Positions 1-11,660 of a DNA stretch of 49,337 nucleotides are shown here, piece by piece. The stretch is from positions 1-49,337 of the forward strand of contig WFPJ01000077.1 of assembly GCA_015487615.1 (NCBI GenBank). Direction: 5' to 3'. A program made the translations under genes and the position numbers. The DNA is from Aquificales bacterium. GTDB lineage: Bacteria; Aquificota; Aquificia; Aquificales; Aquificaceae. The notes below the pieces were generated by a model. The model was not told the origin of the DNA and ran no database searches. It saw nothing but the letters and a program-made list of their open reading frames with translations. Numbering within the stretch: the first letter of the stretch is position 1; every line of letters begins with the position of its first letter.

Positions 1-1244
<1,244 letters not shown>

Positions 1245-1287
1245 AATATCATGGAACTTGGCGGATTTGAGTATATATTAATATCCC

Positions 1288-2127
1288 ATGTTTGATGTAT
1301 CACTGGCTGTTGCATTCACCGCAGGAATTGTAAGTTTTTTATCTCCGTGTGTTCTTCCTATAATACCTGGGTATCTCTCTTACATATCCGGTGTGGGTGT
1401 TGAGGATGTAGAAGAAAACAAGAGACTCATCAATTTCAAGGTTTTTATATCCGCTTTCTTCTTTGTACTCGGCTTTGTAATTATATTCACCCTTCTGGGT
1501 GCCTCAGCTTCCTTTATAGGAAGTTTCCTTAAAAATTATCAGAGAGAGATAGCACAAGTTGGCGGGGGATTGGTAATATTTTTCGGTCTGCATTTTTCAG
1601 GATTGTTTTTAAGTAGGCATTTAAATAAAATAATTATTCTCTTCGTACTTGCAGGCTTAGTAGCTCACCTCTTAGAGATTATAACAAGAAGAGAACTGCT
1701 AAGTCTTTATCTCGCCATAGCTATAGCTTATGGTCTGTATCTTTTAAAGGTGCATCATCTTCTTTACAGACAAGCAAGACCAGAAATTAGGACAAGGATT
1801 TCCTTCGTAGGCGCTTTCATACTTGGCATAGTCTTTGCCCTAGGTTGGAGCCCCTGTATTGGGCCGGTTCTGGGTTCAATACTCCTTTATGCATCACAGA
1901 AAGAAACGGTTATGGAGGGAGCTATATTGCTTTTCGCCTATTCTTCAGGTCTTGCAATACCTTTTCTTATTTCAGGCCTTTTATTCTCTGCATTTATTGA
2001 GTTCATAAAGAATTTCGGTAAATACTTTAAGTATGTTGAAATTACGGGAGGGGTGCTTCTTATAACATTGGGTGTACTTCTTGCTGTTGATAAACTTAGC
2101 TTGCTATCTGAGATAGCTACCTTTTGA
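1288..2127 (+). CDS. ccdA: CcdA/DsbD-type cytochrome c biogenesis transmembrane protein
   Basis: Multi-TM; SFLSPCVLPIIPGYLSYISG and GWSPCIGPVLGSIL motifs. Confidence 0.88.
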   Translation: MFDVSLAVAFTAGIVSFLSPCVLPIIPGYLSYISGVGVEDVEENKRLINFKVFISAFFFVLGFVIIFTLLGASASFIGSFLKNYQREIAQVGGGLVIFFGLHFSGLFLSRHLNKIIILFVLAGLVAHLLEIITRRELLSLYLAIAIAYGLYLLKVHHLLYRQARPEIRTRISFVGAFILGIVFALGWSPCIGPVLGSILLYASQKETVMEGAILLFAYSSGLAIPFLISGLLFSAFIEFIKNFGKYFKYVEITGGVLLITLGVLLAVDKLSLLSEIATF

Positions 2128-2143
2128 TATATAATTAAAAAGC

Positions 2144-3478
2144 ATGAAAGTTACTGATATTGAGAGCTATGTTGAAGAAAAGGTAGAAAGGGCGAGGTCG
2201 GTTCTGAGAAAATTATCATCCCTTAAAACTTCCCAGAAGAATAAGGCACTTATTATTGCTTCGGAACTTATAGATGCGGAGCGTGAAAGAATAAAGGAAG
2301 AAAATGAGAAGGATATAACATCCGCTGAGGATATGGGACTCAAACCCTCTGTTATAGACAGGCTTACTCTCAATGATAAAAGGATTGACGGAATGATAAA
2401 AGTTCTAAGGGATGTTGCCAATCTGCCGGATCCGGTGGGTGAAATTGTAAGGATGTGGACCGTTCCGAACGGCTTGAAAATAGGAAGGATGAGGGTGCCA
2501 TTGGGGGTTATCCTCATAATATATGAATCAAGACCTAATGTAACGGTAGAAGCTGCCTCCCTTTGTATAAAGTCTTCAAATGCGGTTATTTTGAGAGGAG
2601 GGAAGGAAGCTTATAACACGAATATGATCCTCGTTGATATTTTGAGAAGGGCTCTTGAGGAGACGGGTATACCCGCCGATGCGGTACAGTTTATTGACAG
2701 ACAGGACAGGGAAATTGTGTGGGAGCTTTTAAAACAAGAAGGAAAGATAGATGTAGCAATTCCGAGGGGAGGAGAAGGACTTATAAGGGCGGTTTCCGAG
2801 AATGCTAAAATTCCGGTTATAAAGCATTACAAAGGTGTGTGTAACATATATGTTGATAAAGATGCGGACCTTAGTAAGGCTTACAATATAGTTTTCAATG
2901 CGAAGGTGCAAAGACCTTCTGTATGTAATGCAGTTGAAAATCTTCTAGTTCATAGGGATATAGCGGAAATTTTTCTACCGAGAATGGCATTTTATCTCGG
3001 GAAGGCTGGTGTGGAGTTAAGGTGTGATGAGGAAAGCTTTAGTATATTAAAATCTGATCCGAAACTTGATTTTGTTCAGATAAAAAGGGCTACAGAAGAA
3101 GATTATTATGAAGAATACCTTGATCTTATACTTGCGGTTAAGGTTGTGTCAGATATAGATGAAGCAATTGATTTTATAGAAAAATACGGATCAAAACATT
3201 CTGATGCTATAGTTACGGAGAATTATACGAAGGCAATGAAATTTCTAAATGAGGTGGACTCGTCCACTGTTTATGTTAATGCTTCTACGAGGTTTACTGA
3301 CGGTAATGAGATGGGGTTGGGAGCAGAGATGGGTATATCTACGGACAAAATTCATGCCAGAGGTCCTGTAGCCCTTGAGGAGCTAACCATAACAAAGTAT
3401 GTAGTATTCGGGGAAGGTCATATAAGGGATGATTTCGGTGTTCCAGAAATATATTTAAAAGAATATGGAGAGGGTTAG
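2144..3478 (+). CDS. proA: Gamma-glutamyl phosphate reductase
   Basis: RMRVPLGVILIIYESRPNVTVEAASLCIKSSNAVILRGGKEA; ALDH-like full length. Confidence 0.95.
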   Translation: MKVTDIESYVEEKVERARSVLRKLSSLKTSQKNKALIIASELIDAERERIKEENEKDITSAEDMGLKPSVIDRLTLNDKRIDGMIKVLRDVANLPDPVGEIVRMWTVPNGLKIGRMRVPLGVILIIYESRPNVTVEAASLCIKSSNAVILRGGKEAYNTNMILVDILRRALEETGIPADAVQFIDRQDREIVWELLKQEGKIDVAIPRGGEGLIRAVSENAKIPVIKHYKGVCNIYVDKDADLSKAYNIVFNAKVQRPSVCNAVENLLVHRDIAEIFLPRMAFYLGKAGVELRCDEESFSILKSDPKLDFVQIKRATEEDYYEEYLDLILAVKVVSDIDEAIDFIEKYGSKHSDAIVTENYTKAMKFLNEVDSSTVYVNASTRFTDGNEMGLGAEMGISTDKIHARGPVALEELTITKYVVFGEGHIRDDFGVPEIYLKEYGEG

Positions 3479-4268
3479 TATAAGGTATCTATTCAAGAAA
3501 AAAGCGGAAAACAAAAAAATAACTATGCTTTCAACCTATGATTATCTCTCCGCAAAGATATGTGATTCCTGCGGTATAGATTGTATTCTTGTAGGAGATT
3601 CCCTCGGTATGGTATTTCAGGGAAAGGAAAATACCTTGTCAGTTACATTGGATGAGATGATATATCATACAAAAGCTGTAAGGAGGGGTGCTAAAAGATC
3701 CTTCGTAATAATAGATATGCCCTTTATGAGTTATCAGGTATCGGTAGAAGAAGCGGTTAGAAATTGTGGTAGGGCTATAAAGGAAAGCGGGGCGGATGCG
3801 GTAAAACTTGAAGGTGGGGAGGAAATCGCCGAAATTATATATAAATTAGTAAATGTAGGGATACCTGTGGTGGGACACATAGGGTTTATGCCTCAAAAAA
3901 TAGGTATATACGGAGGATACAAAATAGTGGGTAGGGAGGAAGAGGAAAGTAAGAAGCTAAAATCTGATTTTAAAGCCATTGAATCCGCTGGTGCATTTAT
4001 GATAATCCTTGAAACGGTTCCTTGGCAGATGGCTAAAGATATCACGGAATCTTCAAAAAGTATAACCGTCGGGATAGGTGCGGGTAAATACTGTGACGGT
4101 CAAGTACTAGTATTCCATGATTTGGTTGGTCTTGTTGAGGATATTAAGCCAAAATTCGTAAGGAGATATCTTAACGGAGCTGATCTTTTTAGGGATGCGG
4201 TAATAAGGTACAAGGAAGATGTAGAGAGGGGAGAGTTCCCTTCGGAGAGGGAAAGTTATGGATTATGA
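3465..4268 (+). CDS. panB: 3-methyl-2-oxobutanoate hydroxymethyltransferase
   Basis: MLSTYDYLSAKICDSCGIDCILVGDSLGMVFQG; VGHIGFMPQ; VGIGAGKYCDGQVLVFHD. Confidence 0.95.
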   Translation: MERVSIRYLFKKKAENKKITMLSTYDYLSAKICDSCGIDCILVGDSLGMVFQGKENTLSVTLDEMIYHTKAVRRGAKRSFVIIDMPFMSYQVSVEEAVRNCGRAIKESGADAVKLEGGEEIAEIIYKLVNVGIPVVGHIGFMPQKIGIYGGYKIVGREEEESKKLKSDFKAIESAGAFMIILETVPWQMAKDITESSKSITVGIGAGKYCDGQVLVFHDLVGLVEDIKPKFVRRYLNGADLFRDAVIRYKEDVERGEFPSERESYGL

Positions 4269-5955
4269 GAGAATACTTACTTTGCTTCAGAGGTCTGGAT
4301 TTATAACACCCCAGCAAGCACAGAAGGCACTTAAAGAGAAGAAGGAGGACGAGGATATTTTTCAGACTCTTTTGAGAATAGGTGTTCTTGATGAGGATAA
4401 AGTTGTAAGCTTTTTTACGGATATAATCCCTCACAGGGTATGGACTCAAGACGGTCAAATAAATGTTCCCGAATCCATACTTAGACGATTACCTGAAGAA
4501 TTTTTGAGGAAGGCAAAGGTTGCACCAGTAAAATATGAAGATGGAAAGCTATATGTTATTATGCTTAATCCTCTGAATCAAAATCTTCTTAATGAGATAA
4601 GATTTTACACAAAGGTTAGTAACGTTATACCCCTTGTTGCTCCCTTGTCAAGTATTGAAAAGACACTTGATAGACTATTCCCAGAGTTGAGGGATGTTTT
4701 AAATGAGATAGAGGAACCTGCGGAGGTTGAAATAGCTGAAGAGGAAGAAGCGGTTCCTACGGATGTACTTATTAAGGACTCAGAAGAAGCACCTATAGTT
4801 AGGCTTGCTAACGGTTTAATATTTGAGGCTGTTAAACTTGGCGCCTCCGATATTCATATAGAGCCTTTTGAAAAGAAAGTTCTCGTAAGATACAGGGTTG
4901 ACGGTGTTTTAAGGGTGTTTCATGAACTTCCAGTAAAGATTAAAGACAGTTTAGTAGCAAGATACAAGATAATGTCCAATCTGGATATATCAGAAAAAAG
5001 AAAGCCTCAAGACGGAAGGATAAGGATATTGATCCAAAAAAAGAAGATAGATCTGAGGGTTTCAACGGTACCTACAGTGTATGGCGAAAAGGTCGTAATG
5101 AGGATTCAAGAAGCGGAGAAGTATCTCAATGTAAGACTTGAGGATCTGGGATTTGAAGATGACGACCTTGAAAAGTTCAGAAGGGCTATATGGACGCCGT
5201 GGGGAATGATACTTATAACGGGCCCAACGGGTTCAGGTAAAACTACAACTCTTTATTCCGCCCTCATGGAGAGGAACAAGCCGGATGTTAACATAATGAC
5301 CGCTGAAGATCCCGTTGAGGTAGCAATTCCCGGAATAAATCAGGTGCAAATCAATGAAAAGATAGGTCTAACCTTTGCTTCCGTTTTAAGAGCCTTTCTG
5401 AGGCAGGATCCCGATATAATCCTCGTCGGAGAGATAAGGGACTTTGAAACCGGAGATATAGCCATAAGGGCTTCCCTTACAGGTCACCTTGTATTTTCTA
5501 CACTTCATACAAATGATGCGCCTACCACGGTTACAAGGTTGACTGATATGGGTATAGAGCCTTTTCTTGTAGGATCGTCACTAATAATGGTGGTGGCACA
5601 AAGGTTAATAAGGAAGCTGTGTCCTAACTGTAAGGTTGAAGCAAAGATTCCCAGGGATGCCCTTGTAAGGATGGGTGTGTTGAAGGATGAAAGAGAAGAT
5701 ATAACCATATATGCTGAGAATCCAAACGGCTGTTCCGCGTGTAACAATACAGGTTATAAAGGTAGAACCGCGGTCCATGAGATATTGGAAGTGGACGATG
5801 AGATAAGAAGACTTATTATTAAAGGAGGAACAGCGGATGAAATAAGGGATCTTGCAAAACAAAAGGGTATGAGAACCCTTTATGAATCTGGAATACTTAA
5901 AGTAAGAAAGGGTATAACATCCATAGAAGAGATTAATAGGGTGTTAACAAAATAA
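4258..5955 (+). CDS. pilB: Type IV pilus assembly ATPase PilB (GspE family)
   Basis: N-terminal MshEN-like region, GPTGSGKTTTLYSAL Walker A, tetracysteine CPNC/CSAC. Confidence 0.94.
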   Translation: MDYERILTLLQRSGFITPQQAQKALKEKKEDEDIFQTLLRIGVLDEDKVVSFFTDIIPHRVWTQDGQINVPESILRRLPEEFLRKAKVAPVKYEDGKLYVIMLNPLNQNLLNEIRFYTKVSNVIPLVAPLSSIEKTLDRLFPELRDVLNEIEEPAEVEIAEEEEAVPTDVLIKDSEEAPIVRLANGLIFEAVKLGASDIHIEPFEKKVLVRYRVDGVLRVFHELPVKIKDSLVARYKIMSNLDISEKRKPQDGRIRILIQKKKIDLRVSTVPTVYGEKVVMRIQEAEKYLNVRLEDLGFEDDDLEKFRRAIWTPWGMILITGPTGSGKTTTLYSALMERNKPDVNIMTAEDPVEVAIPGINQVQINEKIGLTFASVLRAFLRQDPDIILVGEIRDFETGDIAIRASLTGHLVFSTLHTNDAPTTVTRLTDMGIEPFLVGSSLIMVVAQRLIRKLCPNCKVEAKIPRDALVRMGVLKDEREDITIYAENPNGCSACNNTGYKGRTAVHEILEVDDEIRRLIIKGGTADEIRDLAKQKGMRTLYESGILKVRKGITSIEEINRVLTK

Positions 5956-5967
5956 AGGAGGTAAGAT

Positions 5968-7074
5968 ATGACACCTCAAACACAGACTGCAAAACAGGAA
6001 ATTAGACTTATGGATATAGTTATGAAGGCTATATCCTACGATGCAAGCGATATTCACTTAACTCCAGGTACTCCCCCAGTTATAAGGGTTGATGGGAAAC
6101 TGAGACCGCTGGAGGATTTCCCTGTTTTGACACCAGACATGACGCAGAGACTTGCTTACTCCGTTATGCCGGAGAAACACAGAAAAACCCTTGAAGAAAC
6201 AGGTCAAGCTGATTTTTCCTTCGGTATAAAGGATGTTGGTAGATTCAGGGCGAATGTATTCTTCCAAAGGAATACCATAGCTGCTGCCTTCCGTAGATTG
6301 CCCTATAAGATTCACAGTGTAAAGGAACTTGGTCTTACAGAGAAGGTACTTGAGTTGTGTCACAAGAGTATGGGACTGGTACTTGTTACAGGTCCAACTG
6401 GTTCTGGTAAGACGACAACTCTCGCCTCTCTGATAAATTATATAAATGAGAATTTCCCTCATCATATCATAACCATAGAAGATCCCATAGAATACACGTT
6501 CCAACATAAGAAAGGAATAGTAAATCAAAGGGAAATAGGACAAGACGTACATAACTTTTCTGACGCCCTTAGGGCAGCTCTGAGGGAGGACCCGGATGTT
6601 ATCCTCGTCGGAGAAATGAGGGACAGGGAAACGATAGAGATAGCCTTAAGGGCAGCGGAAACGGGTCACCTTGTTTTTGGAACATTACACACTAATACTG
6701 CCATTTCTACTATTACAAGGATAGTAGATATATTTCCTTCAGAACAGCAAGAGCAGATAAGAGTTCAACTTTCCTTTGTCTTACAGGGTGTTATATCTCA
6801 AAGGCTCCTGCCGAAGATAGGTGGGGGAAGGGTACTTGCATACGAATTGATGATTCCTAATTCAGGTATAAGGAATCTTATAAGGGAAAACAAACTACAG
6901 CAGATTTATTCATTAATGCAAAGCGGTCAAGTTGAATCTGGTATGCAAACAATGAATCAGTCACTCTTTAAACTTTACAAGGCTGGTCTTATATCACTTG
7001 ATGATGCTATGAGGGTTTCGCCGGATATAAAGGAATTGGAGAGGATGATAAATGCTTCCGGCTTGAGGAGGTAA
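5968..7074 (+). CDS. pilT: Type IV pilus retraction ATPase PilT
   Basis: DASDIHLTPGTPPVIRVDGKLRPL, GPTGSGKTTTLASLI, GEMRDRETIEIALRAAETGHLVFGTLHT; GGAGG Shine-Dalgarno. Confidence 0.95.
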   Translation: MTPQTQTAKQEIRLMDIVMKAISYDASDIHLTPGTPPVIRVDGKLRPLEDFPVLTPDMTQRLAYSVMPEKHRKTLEETGQADFSFGIKDVGRFRANVFFQRNTIAAAFRRLPYKIHSVKELGLTEKVLELCHKSMGLVLVTGPTGSGKTTTLASLINYINENFPHHIITIEDPIEYTFQHKKGIVNQREIGQDVHNFSDALRAALREDPDVILVGEMRDRETIEIALRAAETGHLVFGTLHTNTAISTITRIVDIFPSEQQEQIRVQLSFVLQGVISQRLLPKIGGGRVLAYELMIPNSGIRNLIRENKLQQIYSLMQSGQVESGMQTMNQSLFKLYKAGLISLDDAMRVSPDIKELERMINASGLRR

Positions 7075-7077
7075 AAC

Positions 7078-8310
7078 ATGCCAAAGTTTAGATATAAGGC
7101 ATATACTCAGGAGGGAGTTTTGGTAGAGGAGACCGCAGAGGCTCCTACAATGCAGGAGCTTGTTAATGAGCTTAAGAGTAAGAATTATACGGTTGTTGAA
7201 GTTGAATCTCTTACACAGGAAACCAAGAAGAAGGCAGGAAAGGGTGTAAAGAAGAAAAGGATTCTTTTCGGTGGAGTCAGTGATAGAGATATGTCTCTCA
7301 TGTGCAGACAGCTGGGTGCTCTAGTAAAGGCGGGAGTGGGTATAGTTGAAGCAATTGAAATAATCGCAGAACAAATGCCTAATCCTATACTTAGTAACGC
7401 CCTTGAAAGTGTAGCTAAGATGGTTAGTGAAGGATCTTCTATAACAAATGCTATGTCCAAGCACAGAAAGGTTTTTCCCGACTTTGTTATAAATCTTGTA
7501 GCTGTGGGAGAAGAAACCGGAAATCTTGATACATCTCTTATGAGGGCTGCTGAGTATTATGAGAAAATGGCTATGATAAAAAGTAAGATAAAGAGTGCAT
7601 CCTTTTATCCGGTACTTGTTGTAGTTATTGCGACAGTTATAGTAACAGGTATATTGTACTTCCTGGTTCCTATTTTTGCAGAAATTTACGCATCTTTCGG
7701 TGCTACATTACCTTTACCCACCCAGATTCTTATAAACGCTTCAAATTTCCTTAAATCCAATATACTTCAAATTCTGGGAGGGACCGCTCTCATTATAGTT
7801 GCTTTTAGATATATGATGAGAAAAAGCTATGGTTTCAGAAAGAATGTTCACAGGTTTATATTGAGGATTCCCAAATTCGGTGATCTTGCCCTTAAAAGCG
7901 CAATGGCTAAATTCGGCAGAACAATGGCTACTCTCTTTGTCAGCGGTGTATCTCTTGATAGGGCTTTACAGATTGCTTCTGAGGTTGCTGGTAATCTCAT
8001 TATAAAGGAAGCGGTTGATTTAGTTCAAAAGGAAGTAACTGAGGGGCAACCTATGTGGCAGGCAATGGAAAGACAGGGTATATTTCCTAGGTTGGCTGTG
8101 GCTATGGTTAAAGTTGGTGAAGAGACTGGTAATCTTGACGATATGCTTGAGTCCCTTGCAAGATTTTATGAGGATGAGGTTGATAAAACAGTTGAAGGTA
8201 TTGTTACCCTGATAGAACCTTTGCTTGTTGTTACCATAGGTTGTATAGTGGGTGTCATACTTATAGCACTTTACATGCCTATATTCAAAATAGGTGAAAT
8301 TATTAAGTAA
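7078..8310 (+). CDS. pilC: Type IV pilus inner-membrane platform protein PilC (GspF family)
   Basis: Two GspF repeats, three TM segments, downstream of pilB-pilT. Confidence 0.93.
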   Translation: MPKFRYKAYTQEGVLVEETAEAPTMQELVNELKSKNYTVVEVESLTQETKKKAGKGVKKKRILFGGVSDRDMSLMCRQLGALVKAGVGIVEAIEIIAEQMPNPILSNALESVAKMVSEGSSITNAMSKHRKVFPDFVINLVAVGEETGNLDTSLMRAAEYYEKMAMIKSKIKSASFYPVLVVVIATVIVTGILYFLVPIFAEIYASFGATLPLPTQILINASNFLKSNILQILGGTALIIVAFRYMMRKSYGFRKNVHRFILRIPKFGDLALKSAMAKFGRTMATLFVSGVSLDRALQIASEVAGNLIIKEAVDLVQKEVTEGQPMWQAMERQGIFPRLAVAMVKVGEETGNLDDMLESLARFYEDEVDKTVEGIVTLIEPLLVVTIGCIVGVILIALYMPIFKIGEIIK

Positions 8311-9947
8311 TGCTAAAGTATAAAGACCTTTTGAAACGAAGATTTGAAAATGAGGAAGGCCATGTATTCTATAAAAAGTATTTTAAATACAGAATAGCCC
8401 TTGTGTTTCCAAACACATATAAGGTTGGTATGTCAAATCTTGGTTTTCAACTTGTCTATTTTCTTTTAAACTCAGAAGAAGATATCTTCTGTGAGAGGGT
8501 ATTTTTGCCTGACTATAAAGATGCTGAAGTGCTTTCTATAGAAACCTGTACTCCCTTGAATGAATTTGACCTTATTCTCTTTTCCATACAAACTGAATTT
8601 GATTATATGAATGTTCTTGATATACTCAAGAGGGGAGGATTGGAGTTATTTAAGGAAAGAAGGAAAGAAACAGTTATGGCGGGAGGTATAGCGGTTTCCT
8701 ATAATCCTGCTGTTCTTTCTCCTTTTATTGATGGCTTTTTCCTCGGCGAAGCAGAAACAGGTGTGTTGGACCATCTTACGGAAGCCTTACCTTTACTGGC
8801 GGATAAAAATGCATTTTTAAAATTTATGGCAAAGCACCCCAACATATATATCCCTTCCATAGATGGGACCGTTACCAAGGAGGTGGGAAGGATACATAAT
8901 CTTGAGTCGGAAACACATACACACATATTTACCGAGGAAACGGTATTTGGGGATATGTTTTTATTGGAGCTTGTCAGAGGATGCGAAGCAAGATGCAGAT
9001 TCTGTATAGCGGGTTATTTTGTTAAACCATTCAGGCCTAAGCCTGTGGAACTTGTAAAAGACGCTTTAGAGTGGGGGGTTGTATTCAGAAAAAGGGTTGG
9101 CCTTATAGGGGCGGATGTATCTAATTACCCCTGGATGGAGGAGATTTATAACATCATAAAGTTTTACAATTTGGAGGTTTCTTTTTCTTCCCTAAGACCT
9201 AAATTAGACGATGAGATCTTGTTCAAGATAATAAGGGAGTCAGGGCAGAAAACTGTAACTGTAGCACCTGAGACTGGTAGTGAGAGGCTCAGATTTCTTA
9301 TTAATAAGGTACACACGAATGAAGAATATTTAGAGTTTACAGAAAGACTTGTTAAGGATTGCGGAGTCAAAACTGTGAAGCTTTACTTTCTTATAGGTTT
9401 ACCATCCGAAGAAGAGGAAGATTTGAAAGCTATTACGGATTTACTTAAGAGAATTTCCTCAATAAGAGGGCTTCCCGAAATAACCGCAAGTATAAATCAT
9501 GTAGTTCCTAAGCCTTTCACACCTTTTCAAAATTATGATATAGGTTCACTTGAGGATGTGAAAATGAAAGTAAAAACCTTGGAGAAGATTATAAGTAGAA
9601 GCGGTCTAAAGAAAAAGATAAGGTTTCACATTGAAAAACCTGAGAATACATTTATTGAGTATCTGCTTTCTGTGGGAGACGGGAGTGTAGGACTTTTACT
9701 CAAGGATGTGTATGAAAGGTACGGTAATATTAAGAGACTTGCAAAAATTATTAAAAATGTTGATAAATTTAGACCAATTGTCTCTTCAGGTATAAAGGAA
9801 AGGTATATTGAAGCCCATTGGAATTCTTATATCAAAGGTAGGGAACCATGGGGAGATTGCAGGGACGGATGTAAGGTATGCGGATTATGTAAAGATCCTT
9901 ATATTTCTTCAAACACTCTCAGGGTTACCTATCCTGTTTGTAACTAA
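8310..9947 (+). CDS. B12-binding-like radical SAM protein (YgiQ/TIGR03960-like family)
   Basis: CEARCRFCIAGYFVKPFRPKP radical SAM motif; C-terminal Cys-rich CRDGCKVCGLC. Confidence 0.85.
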   Translation: MLKYKDLLKRRFENEEGHVFYKKYFKYRIALVFPNTYKVGMSNLGFQLVYFLLNSEEDIFCERVFLPDYKDAEVLSIETCTPLNEFDLILFSIQTEFDYMNVLDILKRGGLELFKERRKETVMAGGIAVSYNPAVLSPFIDGFFLGEAETGVLDHLTEALPLLADKNAFLKFMAKHPNIYIPSIDGTVTKEVGRIHNLESETHTHIFTEETVFGDMFLLELVRGCEARCRFCIAGYFVKPFRPKPVELVKDALEWGVVFRKRVGLIGADVSNYPWMEEIYNIIKFYNLEVSFSSLRPKLDDEILFKIIRESGQKTVTVAPETGSERLRFLINKVHTNEEYLEFTERLVKDCGVKTVKLYFLIGLPSEEEEDLKAITDLLKRISSIRGLPEITASINHVVPKPFTPFQNYDIGSLEDVKMKVKTLEKIISRSGLKKKIRFHIEKPENTFIEYLLSVGDGSVGLLLKDVYERYGNIKRLAKIIKNVDKFRPIVSSGIKERYIEAHWNSYIKGREPWGDCRDGCKVCGLCKDPYISSNTLRVTYPVCN

Positions 9948-10718
9948 ATCAATTATATTCCTGATTTCTTCTCCATCAGGTATTGTTTTATCCAATATCT
10001 TCTTTGTTTCTTCCCTGAGCTTCTTTACTTCCCTTAGTGCAAAATCTGGATCCTTTTTGTAGATACCGTCCTTATCAAGTATATCATCTGTAAATTGGAA
10101 AAGTAATCCAAAGTTTCTTCCGAGATTTTCCAGATCGTTTAAAATATCCCTTCTCCCCGCTACAATTCCTCCACAAACAAAACAGGCTTCAAAGAGTGCA
10201 GCGGTTTTGTACATATTTGTCTCAACAGGATCTTCATATCCGTTTATATCAAAAAATTGTCCTAAAACCATGCCTTGGATACCTGCTTTTTTGCTTATAA
10301 CATTTATAATGTCAATGAGATCCTTTTCTTGAAGGCTTTTAAAAAGTTCTCTTTCAGAGAGTATTTGAAAAGCGTAGGTGAGGAGTGCATCACCTGACAA
10401 TATGGCATTTGCCTCCCCATACTTCTTATGACATGTAGGTTTTCCTCTTCTGAAGTCATCATTGTCCATGGCGGGTAAATCATCGTGTATAAGGGAATAG
10501 TTATGAATTATCTCTATTGAACAGCCCACGGTTATCGCGTCTTCAATATTACCGCCCAAATAGTATGTTGTAAGGGTTAACAAAAGGGGTCTTATTCTTT
10601 TACCCCCTTGAAGTGGATAGTAGGTGATAGGTTCATAGATATATGAAGGAATTTTGTCAGAAGAGAGTAAAAATTTTATCCTTTCCTCAATTTGTTTTCT
10701 TAAATAGCTTATGTTCAT
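9909..10718 (-). CDS. Polyprenyl (farnesyl/geranylgeranyl) diphosphate synthase
   Basis: LIHDDLPAMDND first and FQFTDDILD second Asp-rich motifs. Confidence 0.93.
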   Translation of the reverse strand: MNISYLRKQIEERIKFLLSSDKIPSYIYEPITYYPLQGGKRIRPLLLTLTTYYLGGNIEDAITVGCSIEIIHNYSLIHDDLPAMDNDDFRRGKPTCHKKYGEANAILSGDALLTYAFQILSERELFKSLQEKDLIDIINVISKKAGIQGMVLGQFFDINGYEDPVETNMYKTAALFEACFVCGGIVAGRRDILNDLENLGRNFGLLFQFTDDILDKDGIYKKDPDFALREVKKLREETKKILDKTIPDGEEIRNIIDLVTNRIGNPESV

Positions 10719-10743
10719 AACTCAGATTATATTATTTTCTTAC

Positions 10744-11649
10744 ATGAATGTTAAAAGGGCAATAGAAGAGATAGAACACTTTTTTATAGGTAAAAGACAT
10801 GTTGTTGAATTAGCCCTTGCGTGTTTAGTTTCTCGGGGACACCTTCTCCTTGAAGATATACCTGGTGTAGGTAAAACCACACTTGCCCTTGCGGTTGCCA
10901 AGGTTTTTGGTCTTGAGTTCAAAAGGATGCAGTTTACGAGTGACCTTATGCCCTCTGATATAACCGGATCTTTTATATTTGATCAATCCAAAAGTGAGTT
11001 TGTTTTTAAGAAAGGACCTATATTTACAAATGTTTTTCTTGCGGATGAGATAAACAGGGCGCCACCTAAGACCCAGAGCGCCCTTCTTGAAGCCATGGCG
11101 GAAAAACAGATTACTGCGGACGGTAATACATTTCCTTTGCCTTCTCCCTTCTTTGTGGTAGCTACCCAGAATCCGGTTGAACAGTATGGTACTTTCCCTT
11201 TGCCTGAGTCCCAGAAGGACAGATTTTCTGTAAGGCTCAGGATAGGGTATCCCGAGAGGGAAACGGAGAAGGAGATATTAAAAGGCGAAGATCCCCTTCA
11301 AAGGGTTAAGGCTATGAAACCCGTGTTAAGAAAAGAGGACCTTGAAGATCTTCAAAGAAGGGCGGATAACTGTTATGTTTCTGATGATGTAATAGATTAT
11401 GTTCTTGATATAGTTCAAAGAACAAGGGAACATCCTTCCATATTAACAGGCGTTTCAACAAGGGGGGCTATGCAACTTTTAAAGGTTTCCCGCGCAATGG
11501 CTTTACTGAGGGGAAGAGATTTTGTAATACCTGATGATGTAAGGGATGTGACACCCTTTGTTTTAAGTCATAGGATAATACCAAGGGAGGAAGCAGACGG
11601 AGAATCCGTTATAAGGGAGATTGTGGAAGAGATAAAAATTCCCATATAA
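10744..11649 (+). CDS. MoxR-family AAA+ ATPase
   Basis: LEDIPGVGKTTLALAVAKVFG, LADEINRAPPKTQSALLEAMAE; start chosen at MNVKRAIEE because the 10711 ORF start overlaps the divergent gene. Confidence 0.92.
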   Translation: MNVKRAIEEIEHFFIGKRHVVELALACLVSRGHLLLEDIPGVGKTTLALAVAKVFGLEFKRMQFTSDLMPSDITGSFIFDQSKSEFVFKKGPIFTNVFLADEINRAPPKTQSALLEAMAEKQITADGNTFPLPSPFFVVATQNPVEQYGTFPLPESQKDRFSVRLRIGYPERETEKEILKGEDPLQRVKAMKPVLRKEDLEDLQRRADNCYVSDDVIDYVLDIVQRTREHPSILTGVSTRGAMQLLKVSRAMALLRGRDFVIPDDVRDVTPFVLSHRIIPREEADGESVIREIVEEIKIPI

Positions 11650-11660
11650 TAAATAACCTG

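Noticed and set aside
6058-6552. 164-aa minus-strand ORF inside pilT
   Set aside because: Antisense shadow of a confident PilT; composition not protein-like.
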